DNA of 64,000 nt from Morinoia aosen (GCA_030386875.1 CM059559.1:65610392-65674391); one strand, 5' to 3'; positions 1 through 13,862 are shown, counted from the first letter of the stretch. Notes: generated from the sequence alone by a model not told the origin. A program made the numbers and translations.

Positions 1-3000
1 TTCAGCCACTTCCAGAAAGCACAATACATCTCTATAGAGATTCAATAATTTAGGAAAATACTCTTCCAAGTAGTTATTGACAAGTTTGCAAGTCTTTCAA
101 GAAACACAATCCCACAAAATATGAAGTTTCATCTTACTTTGCTTCTGAACGCGGAGCTATAAAAAGGAATTATGGTTCGTGGACGGAAATCGATGTCATT
201 ATCGCTTGTTTTTCCCATACTCGCGCTCCTGGTGGCGACAGAGCACGACTTCGTATCAGTTTTGTCCGACCATTTTTGCAGAGGCCGCTCTCAAGTTCTG
301 TACAAACGATCCTCGTACTCTGAAGCATAAACCATTTAATATTTTAAATGTCTAGAAAAATTTATCTTGGCCCAAAAATTTGAGCATATGAAAAAAAAAC
401 TAGCTGAGAATCCCCGAACTAATTTAATATTAGACGCAATATATGTTATTTTTATTCAATCACAAATCCCTCAACGACACTGGAGCAGACTTCGGCCTTA
501 CGACCCTGAAAACATCGGGGCTACAAAGTTTCCAGTATCTTTACTTGCAGACCCTGGCACTGTCGGCGTCGTGCGGCGCCTGGACAGCGCCCGCTCACCG
601 ACTGCTTTAAAGGCCCCCTGCCCTGAGTTGTGCGCCCGCGAGATTTGCTCACCGTCATCAGCGGTCCGGTCACTCGGCTGCTGCCCCACACTCAGCGATG
701 TGCGCTGTTGTGATGCTCTAGCAATTTTTGATATGGTCAATGTTCTGAAGCCCATTAAATCAACGTCCAGCAAAATACGTGTCTCATGACAACGTTGGTC
801 GATTTTGAGTTCTGTTGAATACAAAATGGATACATTTTTGATGAAAATAAAGGGATTGATGGATGAAAAGGATTTTCGAAAAAAATAAAAAGTTACTCTC
901 GCAGCAGCTTGAATTTCTCACGACATCGAAGCAGACTTGTTATCGGCTTCGTGAAAGACTTTCTTTTCCGCGCAAGACTTTTTCTTTCAAACAGTGGATT
1001 GCGTTAATATTTTACGTTGTCTCCAGATATTCTTGAAATGTCAGCGTTGTGTGAAAAGTAATGTTTCGGAATTTTAATTATTCTTTTTCTTAAATTTTTG
1101 ACCATACTTTGTGTTCGATATCGCATGAAATTAAAACAGGTAGATGATGAACATAAATATTATTTGATTCTGTGAACATTAACTCTTGCGGACTGTGCGG
1201 GCAGATGTGCTTTAAGCTTAAGTTCTAAAAACATTCGAGTAATGTTTGACTTTTAGCGTTGATATTTACCTTCAACAATCATATTTACTGCATGAATCCT
1301 TCTTTCAGTGCACTTGCATGAGCACTTCGTTTTATCAAACTTTTAAGCTTCTATAAATTTTACTGACATTTTTGAATGACGACAAAAAACAATTGTTCAT
1401 AAACTCGCAGACGTCCATTATCTCTCACTAAGCCGGAAAAATATTTAAAAACTTAATCGTAAGGGGTAAGGGTTTTCATTTCAAAAGCCCGTATCATGGA
1501 AAATATTCACAGGCTAATGAAGGAGGTTTTTTTTGAAGTAGGGCTTTTTATTTTATTTTTCAATTTTACGGGAGAGTGTCTGGTATTGTGCAAATAATAC
1601 TGTAACTTCATGCTTTTTTTGCTGTATTAGATTATGAGCACTGGATTCTGGTAACTTCCTCATAATTAGTATTGACATTGAATTTTCATGCAGTTTGCTT
1701 GCAACGATTGGGAAAATCGTTTAACGTACGTCAAATGAGCTGTTTGTCATGTATGATGAACAGCAGATATGTATTCATGATTCATATTTCTCCATGAGCA
1801 TCATGATGATGCGTTCTGTTTCAAACTTGTTTCATGGGTTTCGTAAGGAAAAATTGCATTTCTTTTTCGAGCCCCCAAGTACTTCAAACCCCAGACCTGG
1901 ATTTTTCGTTTGATTCTACAGAAAGTTAGGTCTCCTTTCCATCGAGGACGGTCATGGCAACCGCCAGTCCGTAAAATTCTTGACGAGTTTTTCGAGATTC
2001 CATACGAAATCACTCGATTGAAATTCCCCGGGGCGAAATTGTCCTGGAAGAGTATTGGAAAGAACGTCTGAAAATGAAGTGGGAGGTATTTTACAGCTCT
2101 TGGGTGCAATGGGTCGTCTTTCTCCGTGTACTACTTATTCATTGGAACTTTTTCGTCCTTCGACTTCTTTAAGGAAGCTCATACGTACCAGGTTTTTTTC
2201 GTTTCCTCGCGCGCTCGTCCTAATTTTATAGTAATGAAGAAATGCTAAGCTGCTAAATAGAATTTGGGTCTGTGTCCTGGCATGTGTGATTTCGTGATCG
2301 AATATGAGGTCGTAATTGAGGTGTGGGCAAGACTTACTAAATATTTTTTCAAGTATTATTGAATTTACTTCGCTAGGAGAATCCTCCATCCTGAAAAGAA
2401 ATCAGCTACTGTTTCATCCTAGTTTCATTCAATTACCGATGATTTTGGTAGATATCACTGACCTCTTTGTGTGGGCATTTGTATTTTCGTTATTTTATGC
2501 CACTATTTACGTATCTATATTTACGATAACCTTTTTTCATATAAAAATATACTGTGTGAGTTGAAATAAACACAGAAAATAGAAATAGCTATTACTCAAT
2601 TTCGGAGAGCAAAATCTTCACCCCACTTATTCAGTCTACTTCTATTGTGGAACGAACGCGTGAAATAGCAACGCAAGCATTTACATTCACAGAGTGCATA
2701 AGATTGTAGTGCGCGATACCTGTGATTCTAAACTTTGTGAATTTCTACTAATATACATGGTGATGCACAATTTACTGTACTTGAGTATTACAGCCAGAAA
2801 TATAATCAATCATATAACAACTTATCTTAGGCTCTAACGTAATAATCGGTATTAAGAGCTCGAAATACTGACTGAGGATTTTTTAATTTTGTGCAGAGAT
2901 ATTGCATGCTTTGCATTGTAGCGAGAACAGAAAGTGGGCGCTAAATTCACTATTGCATGAGATTTCTCCGGTAGTTGACTTATTTGATTACCTAATTGAA

Positions 3001-5803
3001 CAAATAAATCTACATGTTCGAATCTATCGCATGAGTTCATTCAGTAAATCTAAGAGAACTTACATTAATCAAATTCAGTTCAGGTGATCAACGTTTGATG
3101 CCTTCAAGATGATTTTTTTTAATTCTGTGACATTTCTTCACCCATCGTATTGCAGCGTGTTCATTTTTTAACTAAATATTTTTGACTACTGCGCAACTCA
3201 ATAAGCAATCTGCCTTTTTTATTATGATGCAAGTTGTTTCATCGAGAACTGCTTAAATTATCATTATTTTTTATTTTACTTCTGTCAGATTACACTAAAG
3301 AGTATTTAGTACATTCAAAGGGAGCCAAGAAGAAAATTTATGCTCCCCTACTCAAATGTTTACTGACAATCATGTATGAAATGAGAAGCAGTTTCAGTTC
3401 TCAAACATGAAAAAAAATTAAATTTTCCCATCCAATGGATCTGACCTGTTTTTTTATCCTATCCAATGGATCAGATCGCAGGTTCTCTTGCATTAAATCT
3501 AGGGGGCTTTGTCAACAATATATCCGCTCACACACGCAAACAGGCTCGTGCCGTCTATGGCCCCTGTGCAAGCGCTACACTGGCGAGGCTGTCTACTTAG
3601 GGGCTTGGGAAGCATTATGATCACAACCGCCAGTAGATAGCCGCTCTCCGCACATTTTCTAATAAATTATTCCCCTAGCACTGCTCCCGTGTTCCGGCCG
3701 CCAGTAACGGTCCTGGAGACTGGAAAACTGGACGCGTGCATGTATCAGAACACTTGCTGTCAATGATAGATGGTTATTCATTAGGGTATTAAACGTGCGT
3801 GTAGAAATACATTCGCGGCAAGGAACGTTCCCTTCGGAGCTCGTAACTGGACTGCATCATGCATCAGCTGAAGCTGAAACAAGCTGGCTTTGAGTGAAAG
3901 TACTGTGACTGATAGTTCTAATTAACTGGAGTTCTTGAGACACTGATTGTGGCAATCTCATTGTCAAATTGTGTATTCTTGAGATATGAATGAAATTACA
4001 TTTATCATACTTTGTACTCCTATGTAGTAGTAAATATAAGTACATTTGCATTAGTACATTGCAATAAACTCTCATTCCTTATTAAGTTCTACTTCAATGA
4101 TTATTTTTTGGGGTTACCTAACAATAATAAAACTTGTAAACTTCAAGAATGAAGCATAAAATGTTAAATATGAAGTTAAATTACAATTCCTGGAAGATCT
4201 TGTAAAACTGATCTGAGTTAGCTTAACTCAAAGACATTCCTTGTAAAATGCGCGAAGTGATCAAATGATTTTGAAACTAATGTTTAAAATGATGTGCTAA
4301 AAATTTCCATCTTCAATAACGCTTTGAAACAACCAGTGAACTACTTAAATTATAAAGAATGATACTGAAAGTACACATTTAATTGTATCTATTAGAGATT
4401 TACGAAATAGACAGCAGGAGCCGCTGCCAGCCACTACGACCAAACACTAAAAACGTCCGCCCTAAATACGTCCGCAGTATCGACTGTTGCGTGTTGAGTC
4501 GTCCGCGAACCCCCCGAAATTATTAACTTAGTGTCACGTAAGTTACGCTGTAGTGTTCTGTTTATACTCCTCGCTAATGGCGATCTGCACGAACGAAGCC
4601 CAACGCATGCAGCCAGTGCGAAAGTAGGATTGCATAAATCGTTGCTCAAATGTGTCTTAATTCGTCTTTCTTGCTTAATTCACTTAAAAAAACCTGAACT
4701 GTTCTCACTTTTATTTGAAGAAATATTTGGTCTGGCGTGTTCCTCGTGAAGGGAAAGAACGGAACATGAAATAGGAAAACAAACTTAATGTTTTTAAAAT
4801 ATTTGCAAAGAACTGATTTGATTAAATTTTTTGCTATACCCGTCAAAAATACACGTTCGAAAGTAATGGAAGGGTGAGCCCTGATGCATAACTAAATTTG
4901 AGGTAATTTTTGAGTTATTATTGATTACTGTTCAAAACAACGCATCACCAACCAACTAATGATGGAAGTTCCGCGGAAAAAAGCAGTTACGTTGCAGTTC
5001 TTCAAGTGGAGCTGAAGTGAAGCAGAAGACTAGAAGTAAGGGATAAGAGATGGAACACGAGAATTTCAATGACAGCGCTGCCCACTTGATCATCACTTTC
5101 ATCCAAAATACACTACATAGCAACAAAACTACTGGGCAACAAAGGGTTTCTTTGCTGGGAAAGAAGCACCTGTAGCAAGTCATAATAGTTTACCACAGAA
5201 ATTTCAATGGAAAATTGCTATCCTTGAAAAATTTGGTTGCTATTCATTTTTTACAATAAATTATTTAGCTAGAATAATATCGTTGATTGACATAATCCAA
5301 CTTCGCGAACGAGCAAAGCTAAGAACATAATATTAGGCGATGAGCTTCAAAGGCGTCTGGATACTTCTTCTGTCGCTTGAAACCTTGATGCAGCAAAAAG
5401 TGAACGATTACCTGAAAAGTGCAGTAAATTTTAGTAATTATTATACAGTTACACCAGTTGGTCTAAAATGAAGGAATTGAGTATTTCACCCAGCAAAACC
5501 TTGAAACATCCTCGCCGTGCACAGGCGACTTTGTACATCAAAGGGTATATATTATAACTCTCCTCGAGGGGCGTTTTCTGTTTCATTGCGAAATAACTGA
5601 AGATCTAGTAGAAGGATGCTTTTTCAAAATTGTGATAATTAAGAGAATCTTGTATTGCGAAATGTGATAAAATCTCAGTTGATGTCAATGGAGTTTTCAT
5701 TCTATTATGTACTATTTAAAAAAAAGTGTACACAACGCTACCCGGAGTGAAAGAAGAAGTCGTCAAGCCCGAAATGTGAAAGAGTTCAAACGACCGCAAC
5801 ATC
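1..5803. other. Anonymous AT-rich DNA with GC-richer patches
   Basis: I see no recognisable gene, RNA or mobile element here. Short open frames exist on both strands but resemble nothing I know. Three GC-richer patches stand out against the AT-rich background: about 520-720, 3480-3760 and 4400-4620. The first is open in two overlapping frames on opposite strands, which fits low stop density in GC-rich DNA better than a gene. The patch at 3430 begins with a short duplicated motif (ATCCAATGGATC at about 3431 and 3462). Host exons cannot be excluded without transcript data. Confidence 0.5.
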
Positions 5804-5929
5804 GTAAATACCCAGTGGTGTAAGGAAAACACTGTAAACGATTGATGTATCTTCAACAATCATTATGTAAAGACCAAGTAATGTAAGAAAAACATGGCAA
5901 ACGCTAAAATTGTATCTTCTACCATCATC
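5804..5929. repeat. 63-bp imperfect tandem duplication
   Basis: Two adjacent units start at 5804 (GTAAATACCCAG) and 5867 (GTAAAGACCAAG), exactly 63 bp apart. They share the order of GTAAGGAAAAC/GTAAGAAAAAC, a TAAACG/CAAACG block and TGTATCTTC. Because 63 is a multiple of three, a minus-strand open frame across it (5974-5786) carries a two-fold repeat of about 21 residues (FLTLLG and FLTPLG mark the two copies). I do not recognise that frame as a gene. The duplication itself is clear; the divergence suggests it is not recent. Confidence 0.6.
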
Positions 5930-7841
5930 TTTCATCCTCTTTAGTTCTGGTATTTCGCTTGCACGAGCTACCAAAATCTTTTCTACGTCAGAAATAACAA
6001 ACCTTCATCGTCCACTCTACGATGAGAGTGCAAACGCTGAACAAACAGTGCAGCCTTCTCAAATTGAGCGCAGATTAAATTTACGTTACAATGGCAATAT
6101 ACTCGTAAATTAATAGCTCTCAAAGATGTTTCACGATGCTACGAAATGACTAGAATGTGCATGAAACATGAAGGTGGAAATGCATATTGGATAGCAAGGT
6201 GATTTCATGGTAACTCGAATGATCTGTCAATAAATCCAAAGCATTTCATTTACGATAATGCCCGTCTTTAACCTGGTGATCACAAAGAGAAATGGTCCCT
6301 ACTGTGAGATGGTATAAGTCACGACAGGGGCTCAACAACAAGAACTCGTCAAAGAACAAACTCCGGCTTTAAATTGTCTTTCAGCGTGCGATGTTGAGTT
6401 CACAAAAATCGATATATCCAAGTCCAGTCGGCTATCCAACTCTAAAACATTTTTCAGCGAATAATTCGGTGAAGTGTGCAAGATTGCATACGTAAACGTT
6501 TATTATTCACTATGTATAAACATGGGCGTTATTATTAATTAAAATTTGTGTGTTGAATTGAAGTTTAACTTCGGTGGTCCCGAAACGCTCCGCTTTCTTT
6601 GGTTGTAGTAAAATTAGTATCTTTTCGTGATTTTTTCCATTCTTTAGACTTTTTTATCAATGTCTCTGCCTTGCGAAGTGTACCAATTATTGTTGTCAAT
6701 AAACTGAACGTATTTTTTCACGGAATCGGTGAATGAAACTGAAATGCGTGATCAAATGGGATTCGTGAGGAAATGAATGAAATTATTACCCTATGAAAAA
6801 TCCTATCATTAATCATAACTAAATATGATAACTTCAATGACTCGCAATCTTATAGTTACTCCTCATTAACATTCTATGGTAATGCCGATGATACATTGAA
6901 CTGAAATAAATTGGCAGATTTTGAAGCGATCGATCAAATCAGAGAAATATATTAAGAGAAATATGTCATAAAATCGGTGAAAGTTCACGTCATAAAAATA
7001 CAGAAAAGATATGAAATGACGAGAACCGTTAATCTGGACAAATGAAGTAAGCAAGAAAAAACCGTTATGCTTGACTTGTCAATCTCATTTGGATTTGGAG
7101 AGCTAAGTACACAATTTTCAAGGAAAGGTCCTGAGCTGCGTTTCCATCCACTTGCATTTAACATGCGAGGTGTTATTGTACTACTTAACACTTCTATTAC
7201 AAAATACATGTATTTTATCGGTTACTTGTGCGTTTATTATTATTTGGTTATTTTTCCACAGTAAGTTATTACTTCACAGAGTAAAATAATTTGTTGGAGT
7301 TTTTGATGTGAATAATTATATAATTGATGTCAATAACTGAATCTCGGTTGTATATGACACACTGGGGCTGAAATTGTAATTACAATGAAGAATATTGCAC
7401 TGCAGTAAATCTTTGATTACGATTGAACATTTCACAATAAATGAGAGTGGCCAAGTAAAATTCACAGACAAACGTTGAGTTGCATGTGAAAGTGTGTGCT
7501 GACTTCTCAATTGTGCATTGAATTTCATTATTCAGCAGTTTATAAAAATGGTCACTGGGTCGTGAACCAATAATATTCCTGCCGATGTGAACTGTATCCG
7601 ATACGGAATCAAAGAAAGCAGGTAATTGCCTAATTGGTTTAGCCCGACAACACCATTCTGAACCTACATTCTAACTTAAAAAAACCCGCTGATTGCTCAT
7701 ATATTATTGAATTAATTTAGCGATACTTGCATAGCCTTATAGATAAATTTTCCATTTTCGAATATATGATTAAATGAATAGAAAGGGCGGTAACTCTGTA
7801 CGGTCCGAGTTGCTTATGTATTTGATAGCCTTCATAAAGTT
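5930..7841. other. Anonymous AT-rich DNA
   Basis: No gene, RNA or repeat family recognised. A short stretch near 6575-6595 (CCCGAAACG) recalls the box that ends hammerhead motifs elsewhere in the window, but no CUGANGA box precedes it, so it was not called. Confidence 0.5.
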
Positions 7842-8050
7842 TGAAAACATTTTATCGAAATCTACAAAGGTTAACATAATGATACATCTGGCTCAAGATA
7901 GGAGTAAGAGCAGCTCGTTATTCAAGCACTGCAGTTTGTCTGCTTTTATATCATCATTTGAGTGCATTTGGTCACCACACACCATAATTTCATCTGCGTA
8001 AAGAACCGCCCTTGTGTGTGATAGCTCTCCAAGGGAATTACTCCTGAGGA
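7842..8050 (-). pseudogene. Possible non-LTR reverse transcriptase scrap
   Basis: On the minus strand, codons around 8003-7980 read LYADEIMVCGD, close to the RT motif C (YADD) context of non-LTR retrotransposons, followed by a plausible LNNEL block. Farther along, around 7872-7842, the same frame reads FVDFDKMF, which resembles RT motif A. In a normal RT motif A precedes motif C, so the order here is reversed. Either the fragment is rearranged or one match is chance. A stop separates the two. The call rests on short motifs only and is weak. Confidence 0.22.
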
Positions 8051-8989
8051 GAGGATCTCAGCGAAGAAGTCCACTGTCGCTCCTGCAGCTGTCGGCACAA
8101 AAGTGGTCGCCCCTCTGAAGCACTCAGCGCATTTCTATCGCCTGAATAGTAGATATATTTTCCTATTCCAGCCTTAAGTGCACTGCTTCGCAACTTATGT
8201 ATACTAAACGTCTCTTCAGATATATTCTACGCTGAACTCTGAGGCCGTCAGATAAAAATTTATGTTTTCCTGATATCTCATGCTGTAGAAAAAGGCACAC
8301 CTCATGAATAAACGCACGAATGCATTGAGTTTATCAAAATTCATGATTTGCTGAGTACGCGCATTATGTATTTAAATATTCAATTTTGCCCATATTTTCA
8401 TCTGGAAAAACGCTTTGCGTGAGTTACTAGGCCAAATTTTATTGCAGGACGCCATTCGTTGGTCTTTAAGAGCTGGTTTAATTTTCTGACTAGAAGACTA
8501 GTTTTGTCTTCGGGAAGCTGTTGAACACTGAACTTACTAGTGGTTGTCGTATTATGACCAAAGTTCTTTCTCTCGGAACTACTCAATAAATTGAAGTCAT
8601 TAGTTCCTTCTGTCTCGTTCAATAGTTTCTCTTAAAATCATGACAAAAACGTGGCACTGAGGCAGGGGTAGGAAAGAGTCCAAACTTAAGGTCAATTTAT
8701 TTCACTTAATAAATGAGAAACTAATTTTTCCATCCCGCGAATAGGCTGGTAGAATGGAAAAACTGGTACACCAGCACATCCTTAGCGCTCCTCCAGCACC
8801 ATGCCACGATCACTGTCACGGGAGAACACATATCTAGTTATTTAAAGAAATAGAGTCGATAACGACTGCTCAAAAATTTATGAATTTAAATGTTTCTCAA
8901 CTTGAATTTGTCTCACGCAGCAAATTAGATGGGTCAGAGAGACTGCGTACGTAAATTAAGAATCGCGACGTGAAAATTAGGTATTGGGT
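8051..8989. other. Anonymous AT-rich DNA
   Basis: Nothing recognisable on either strand beyond short open frames without family resemblance. Confidence 0.5.
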
Positions 8990-9760
8990 GAACTAGAGTC
9001 CTGGAGAAAATAATACAGGGTTACAGTGTACAGCTTAAGCAATCGTTAGGATTAGCTGTATCAAGACTAATTCTAGTCTAGGAAGTGTGCTCGATCCTAG
9101 ATCAAGTTATAGTAATTAAATATAGAGATACGTTATTAAATACAATACTCTAACCTAGAACACGAAATTCAATAATAATTGAATCAGAAATTTGCGGTAA
9201 CAATTGCCGTAATAATATAAAGTAAGAATCAATTTGATTGATGGCGACACTACTCAAGAATTTCATCTCTCATTTAATTAAGGTAAGTAAGGCAGGTTCT
9301 TTGCAACTGCAACTGACGTCACTACGTAAAAATGTAGCGCTAACCATTACGGTGACTTACATTAGTTGAGCAGCCGAACTCGAGTGGCGAAGCAGACGCG
9401 AAGCGCAGGGAGGCAGAAGGTCGACAGAGCTGACTAGCCGATCGTGGAACCGTCAGTCAAGGCCCTCTCGATGTAGGAGAGCGATGACGAGCTGGAGACG
9501 GTGGCGACGACACCGGCCACACTCAGGAGTAGTTCTTACGAGCAGTCTTAGTTATATTGAAGAAGAGTAAAAAGGTGGTCAAGTGAGGTCGAAGGCTGGT
9601 AGACAACGACCCCAATGCTGTGGCAAAAGGCTGCAGAGGGTGCTTATTCTTCGGAGTATTCAAGAAGAAAACTTTATTGTACAGTACACCGAATGGTTGC
9701 GCCTTACATTTAAATAAATTTCAGTCACGTTTTACTTTAATTCAACTTTAATTTTTAAGG
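8990..9760 (+). other. Candidate promoter-exon or solo LTR
   Basis: An AT-rich leader with an ATATAAAG box near 9215 runs into a strongly GC-richer, purine-rich block at about 9360-9660, and an AATAAA signal follows at about 9712. That order (TATA-like box, GC-rich transcribed part, polyadenylation signal within 800 bp) is typical of an LTR, and a non-coding first exon would also fit. I could not find convincing TG...CA ends with a target-site duplication, and no gag or pol lies beside it. The 9360-9660 block is open in no frame long enough to suggest protein. Confidence 0.25.
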
Positions 9761-10860
9761 GAGTCTTTTATAAACAAAAAAATTTGCCAGGTAAACCGAA
9801 GAAAAACATTAGTTTTTCTAGAAATCATCCTTCATTGAAGAATTAAAATATAAATTATTCTTGTACTATCATGTTAAAAACATAATATTTACGATGAATA
9901 GTTTTCATTCTATCATTATAGAGTATTATTTTATCAATTTCAAGAAGCGCTACGTGACTGAAACTCTGCTCAAGTTTCAGCAAGAATGTTCAAAGGCGAT
10001 TTCTGGGGAGATTAGTTGCATGAAGTTTTTTCTATCGTCCTCTCAAACTCAATTTCAGATGTATTCGTTTCATTTAATTCTTATGGATTTGAATGATTTT
10101 GTTCAGTCTCAAAGTTTCGATATCTCGGCCAAGCACAGAACTTGCATCAGCTTCTTGTTTCGACACTATTGATCTATCTTCTTATAATTTTCTCTGCCTA
10201 ACAACGAAGTATAGATTTAGTTCCCTCCTTTAGTTTGGATTTGAATTATTATCTTTTATTTTCTCACTGGAAAGACAGAATAGATGACATATTTACGGGG
10301 GAGTACAGATCGTACGTTGTCTGTAGAGTTGAGTTTACCTCACGATTTTTAAATTGCAGGCTTTTGGAGCCATTGCAGGTTCAGAGAAAATTCATTATCT
10401 TAGGACAGAACGACGTCCTTTCATTAGGTTTTTTAAATTTTTCGCTGAATAGCAGAGATATTTTCGCAAAGGAAATTTCCCTCAAACGATTCGTGTTATT
10501 TTCCTTAATACTGAACTGCTGATAGACTTCCGTCCGGCTGGGCATTGTGAATATGAAAATAAGCAGCATCGATTTTTTCCACGCTGGTTGGCTTCTGAAT
10601 ACATTCATGAGTGGGAATGCAGTTGTTAACTTTCCGTAATTTCCTTTTTGGATTTTGATAGAAAATTACTGTTCTATGTTTTGCTACAATTGACGATCGT
10701 ACCAAAGTATTGAGTGTACCCACGAAATCACGCTAGATTTCTTACTCTTTTCTATACTTTCTAAGCTAGTTTTTAGATAGATATATCCTTTTAATCTTGA
10801 CTCTGTATTTCGTTTTAAGTTGTACAATAGTACTTACTGCCTACTGTTTACTAATTTTGA
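9761..10860. other. AT-rich DNA, probably partly LINE 5' UTR
   Basis: Two open frames (9861-10172 and 10235-10522, plus strand) precede the LINE coding region but do not resemble a LINE ORF1 (no CCHC knuckle, coiled coil or RRM-like pattern seen). The 5' boundary of the LINE is not visible from the sequence, so an unknown part of this stretch may be its 5' UTR. Confidence 0.4.
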
Positions 10861-13800
10861 ATGACTGATCACGCTGATATATTAGATGAAATCGACCCGG
10901 ATCTCAATCATTTGAACAGAATATTTCCAAACCTAAACGACTCTGAAAACTGCAGATATACTAATATATCAAAATTCAACGAATCTATACGAATAACCCA
11001 GCAGGATTTTTCGCTACTGTGTTGGAACTGTAGGTCACTCTATCCAAAATTGGAAGAGATACAATGCACTATTACTGAACTTAAGTATACCTTAGATGTG
11101 ATTAGCTTCACCGAAAGCTGGCTAGATGACTCGACCAAAGACATGATTAAATTTGAAAATTATCATAGTTACCATTCGCTACGAAAAAACAAGCGAGGCG
11201 GGGGCATCAGTACATACATTTCTAAGCACATGGATTCGAGAATCATAGCAAGTGCAACACTGAATCAGGATCATATAGAATCATTATTCGTAGAACTGTC
11301 TAGAGATGGCAAACGAATTGTGCTTGGAACGGTGTATAGGCCGCCTACAGCCTGTCCTATATCCTTCCTTAATGAGCTTAATCGAATTATTTCTCAGTTC
11401 AACAGGTCCTTCTACAATGACATAATAATATGCGGTGACTTCAACTATGATTTGCTGAAACATGAAAGCTATGAACCAATCTCTAATTTCTTAAATGCAT
11501 TTCATTCTAATCTTTCCTTCCGATCATCACAAAGCCAACACGAATAACCTCAGAATGTGCCACGCTGCTTGACAATATCTTTATGACAGACCCAAGTGAT
11601 TTTCTTGCTGGAATAATTACTTCTGACTTATCAGATCATTTTCCAGTTTTTCTTATTAAGAAAAATGTCTATCTTGCGTGCACCAAAGCACGGGCTGAAA
11701 CTTATTCATATCGTAAAATAAACGAATCAAATTTAGAAGAAATGCGCACCGTTCTAGAAGATTTAATGCCAACATTGCACATCACCCAACAAAACAATAA
11801 TGCAAGGAGCATTGATGAATCAGTAGTAAAGTTGACTGAAACTATAATGACCGCATACAATCAGTGTTGCCCAATTGTAACTCGTACAGTTACCCCGAAA
11901 AATAAACAAAAGCCCTGGATTACTAGAGACATCGTGATAAATATAAAGAAACGCCAAGCGTACCTAGCCCTCCTTTGCGAAGGGCGAATATCTAGAGAAA
12001 CATATAACCGATTCAGAAACTATGTGACAAACCAGATAAGAACATCAAAAAAGAGCTACTTTACCCTCAAGTTTACTCAATTCAAAGCTGACGTTAAAAA
12101 GACTTGGCGCCTCCTTAACTCTTGTTATAAACCGAATAACGCCGAAAAAAAGAAAATTGGTCATATCACTCAGGATAATGTAAAATACAATGAGAAGAAT
12201 GAAATTGCTAATCTCTTCAACAACTTCTTTGTAAACGTAGGGAAAACTATAGCCAATGGTATTCCAAGTGAACCTACTGATCACCTGGAATATATGGATC
12301 ATATTCGAGAACACAACTCCTTTTTCTTTACGCCTACAAACTCCTCCGATGTAATTGCGTGCATAAACAACATGAAAAATAAATCGAGTGGGTTACAAAC
12401 GTTTCCAACTAAAATACTTAAAATAATTGCTGATATTGTGGCCCCGCTGATATCCAATATTATTAACCAGTCTCTCTTACTAGGCACTTTCCCGAACTCC
12501 CTCAAAGTTGCTAGAGTAACCCCTATCTTTAAAAATGGTGAAAAAACCTGTGTAAACAATTATCGACCTATCTCCATGTTACCAATTATTAGCAAGGTAT
12601 TCGAGAAAATTGTGTATAAAAAAGTGTACTCTTATTTTGAACAAAAATCATTTCTCTATGATAAACAATACGGCTTTCGCTGTAAAAAATCAACAACACA
12701 GGCAATATTAAATCATTTACAATTCCTTTATTCCAATATAGATAACGGAAAGACTATCTTCTCTGTATTTCTTGACTTTCGAAAGGCATTCGATTGTGTG
12801 GACCATAACATATTACTCTCGAAACTTCATTGTTATGGCATTCGTGGGGTTGCCCATGATTGGTTCAGATCATACCTAACAAATCGGAAGCAATACGTTG
12901 TCATTGACGACGCAAAATCGGACCCACAAAAAATTAGCCATGGAGTTCCACAAGGATCTGTTCTTGGGCCTCTCCTTTTTCTGATTTTTATCAATGATAT
13001 TATTAAATCTACATCATTTTTTAAATTCATACTTTTTGCCGATGACAGTACGCTTTCTGCGGTCCTTCCGAACGAAAATCCCACTACGATTGCGGAGAGT
13101 ATAAATAATGAACTCCATAAGGTTTCACTGTGGCTTAAAGCTAATAAAATAAGCCTCAATATCGATAAAACAAATTATATTACGTTCTCATACAAGAAAA
13201 ATATATCTCTACCATCCATTAAAATTGGCGAAGGTGAAATCAAAGAAACCAACTCATGTAAATTTCTGGGCATCATAATAGATAAACATCTGACCTTCAA
13301 AGAGCACATCACTCATATTAGTTCTAAATTATCAAAATCCATCGAAATCCTGAATAAAGTTAAAAATTTCCTGCCTGAAACAGCCTTACTAATGCTTTAT
13401 CGAACGCTCGTTTCACCATACCTGCAATACGGAATAGAAGCATGGCATGGAACTGATAAAAATAAAACCAATATAATTTTTACTCTGCAAAAAAGAGCCA
13501 TCAGAGCGGTAAAGAACCTAGAATATAATGCTCACACAAATGATTCATTCAAAAATTTACAAATACTTAAACTCTCGGATCTCTACAAAATCTCCATCTG
13601 CAATTTCATCTACAAAACATTAGCTAATGATGGCGACAATAGCCTTCAACAGTTATTAACTGCGCAAACTGGTCATCACGACCATTTAACACGAAATAAA
13701 AGTAAATTCATGCTTCCTTATTATTCAAAGGCCCGCTCGCAACATAGTATACTATTCGTTGGAACTAAAACCTGGAACTCAATACCTGCGGAGATCCGTG

Positions 13801-13862
13801 AAAGTAATTCTTACAAGGTATTTAAAAGAAATCTTGAGTCTCACTTCTTATCAGAATACTAG
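10861..13862 (+). pseudogene. LINE ORF2: endonuclease-reverse transcriptase, one frameshift
   Basis: The protein would nick chromosomal DNA and copy the LINE RNA at the nick (target-primed reverse transcription). The first part, 10861-11547, is the APE endonuclease: Asn in CWNCRSL (residue 56), Glu in TESW (85), GTVYRPP, and GDFN (192-195). The second part, 11583-13862, opens with the end of that domain (SDH at residues 17-19) and carries the RT: YRPIS (327-331), FLDFRKAFD from 396, HGVPQGS (453-459) and FADD (485-488), then a typical thumb and C-terminal region ending at 13862. The two parts are in different frames. The missing link reads in the second frame from about 11518 (LPIITKPTRITSECATLLDN), so one small indel near 11510-11518 breaks an otherwise open ORF. 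All catalytic residues I checked are present, which suggests a young copy. A sequencing error could also explain the shift. Confidence 0.88.

Noticed and set aside
498..824. Minus-strand 108-residue frame overlapping a plus-strand 140-residue frame
   Set aside because: Both run through the same GC-richer patch where stops are rare; neither resembles a known protein.
6570..6600. CCCGAAACG as a hammerhead box II
   Set aside because: No CUGANGA box upstream and no PLE remnant nearby.
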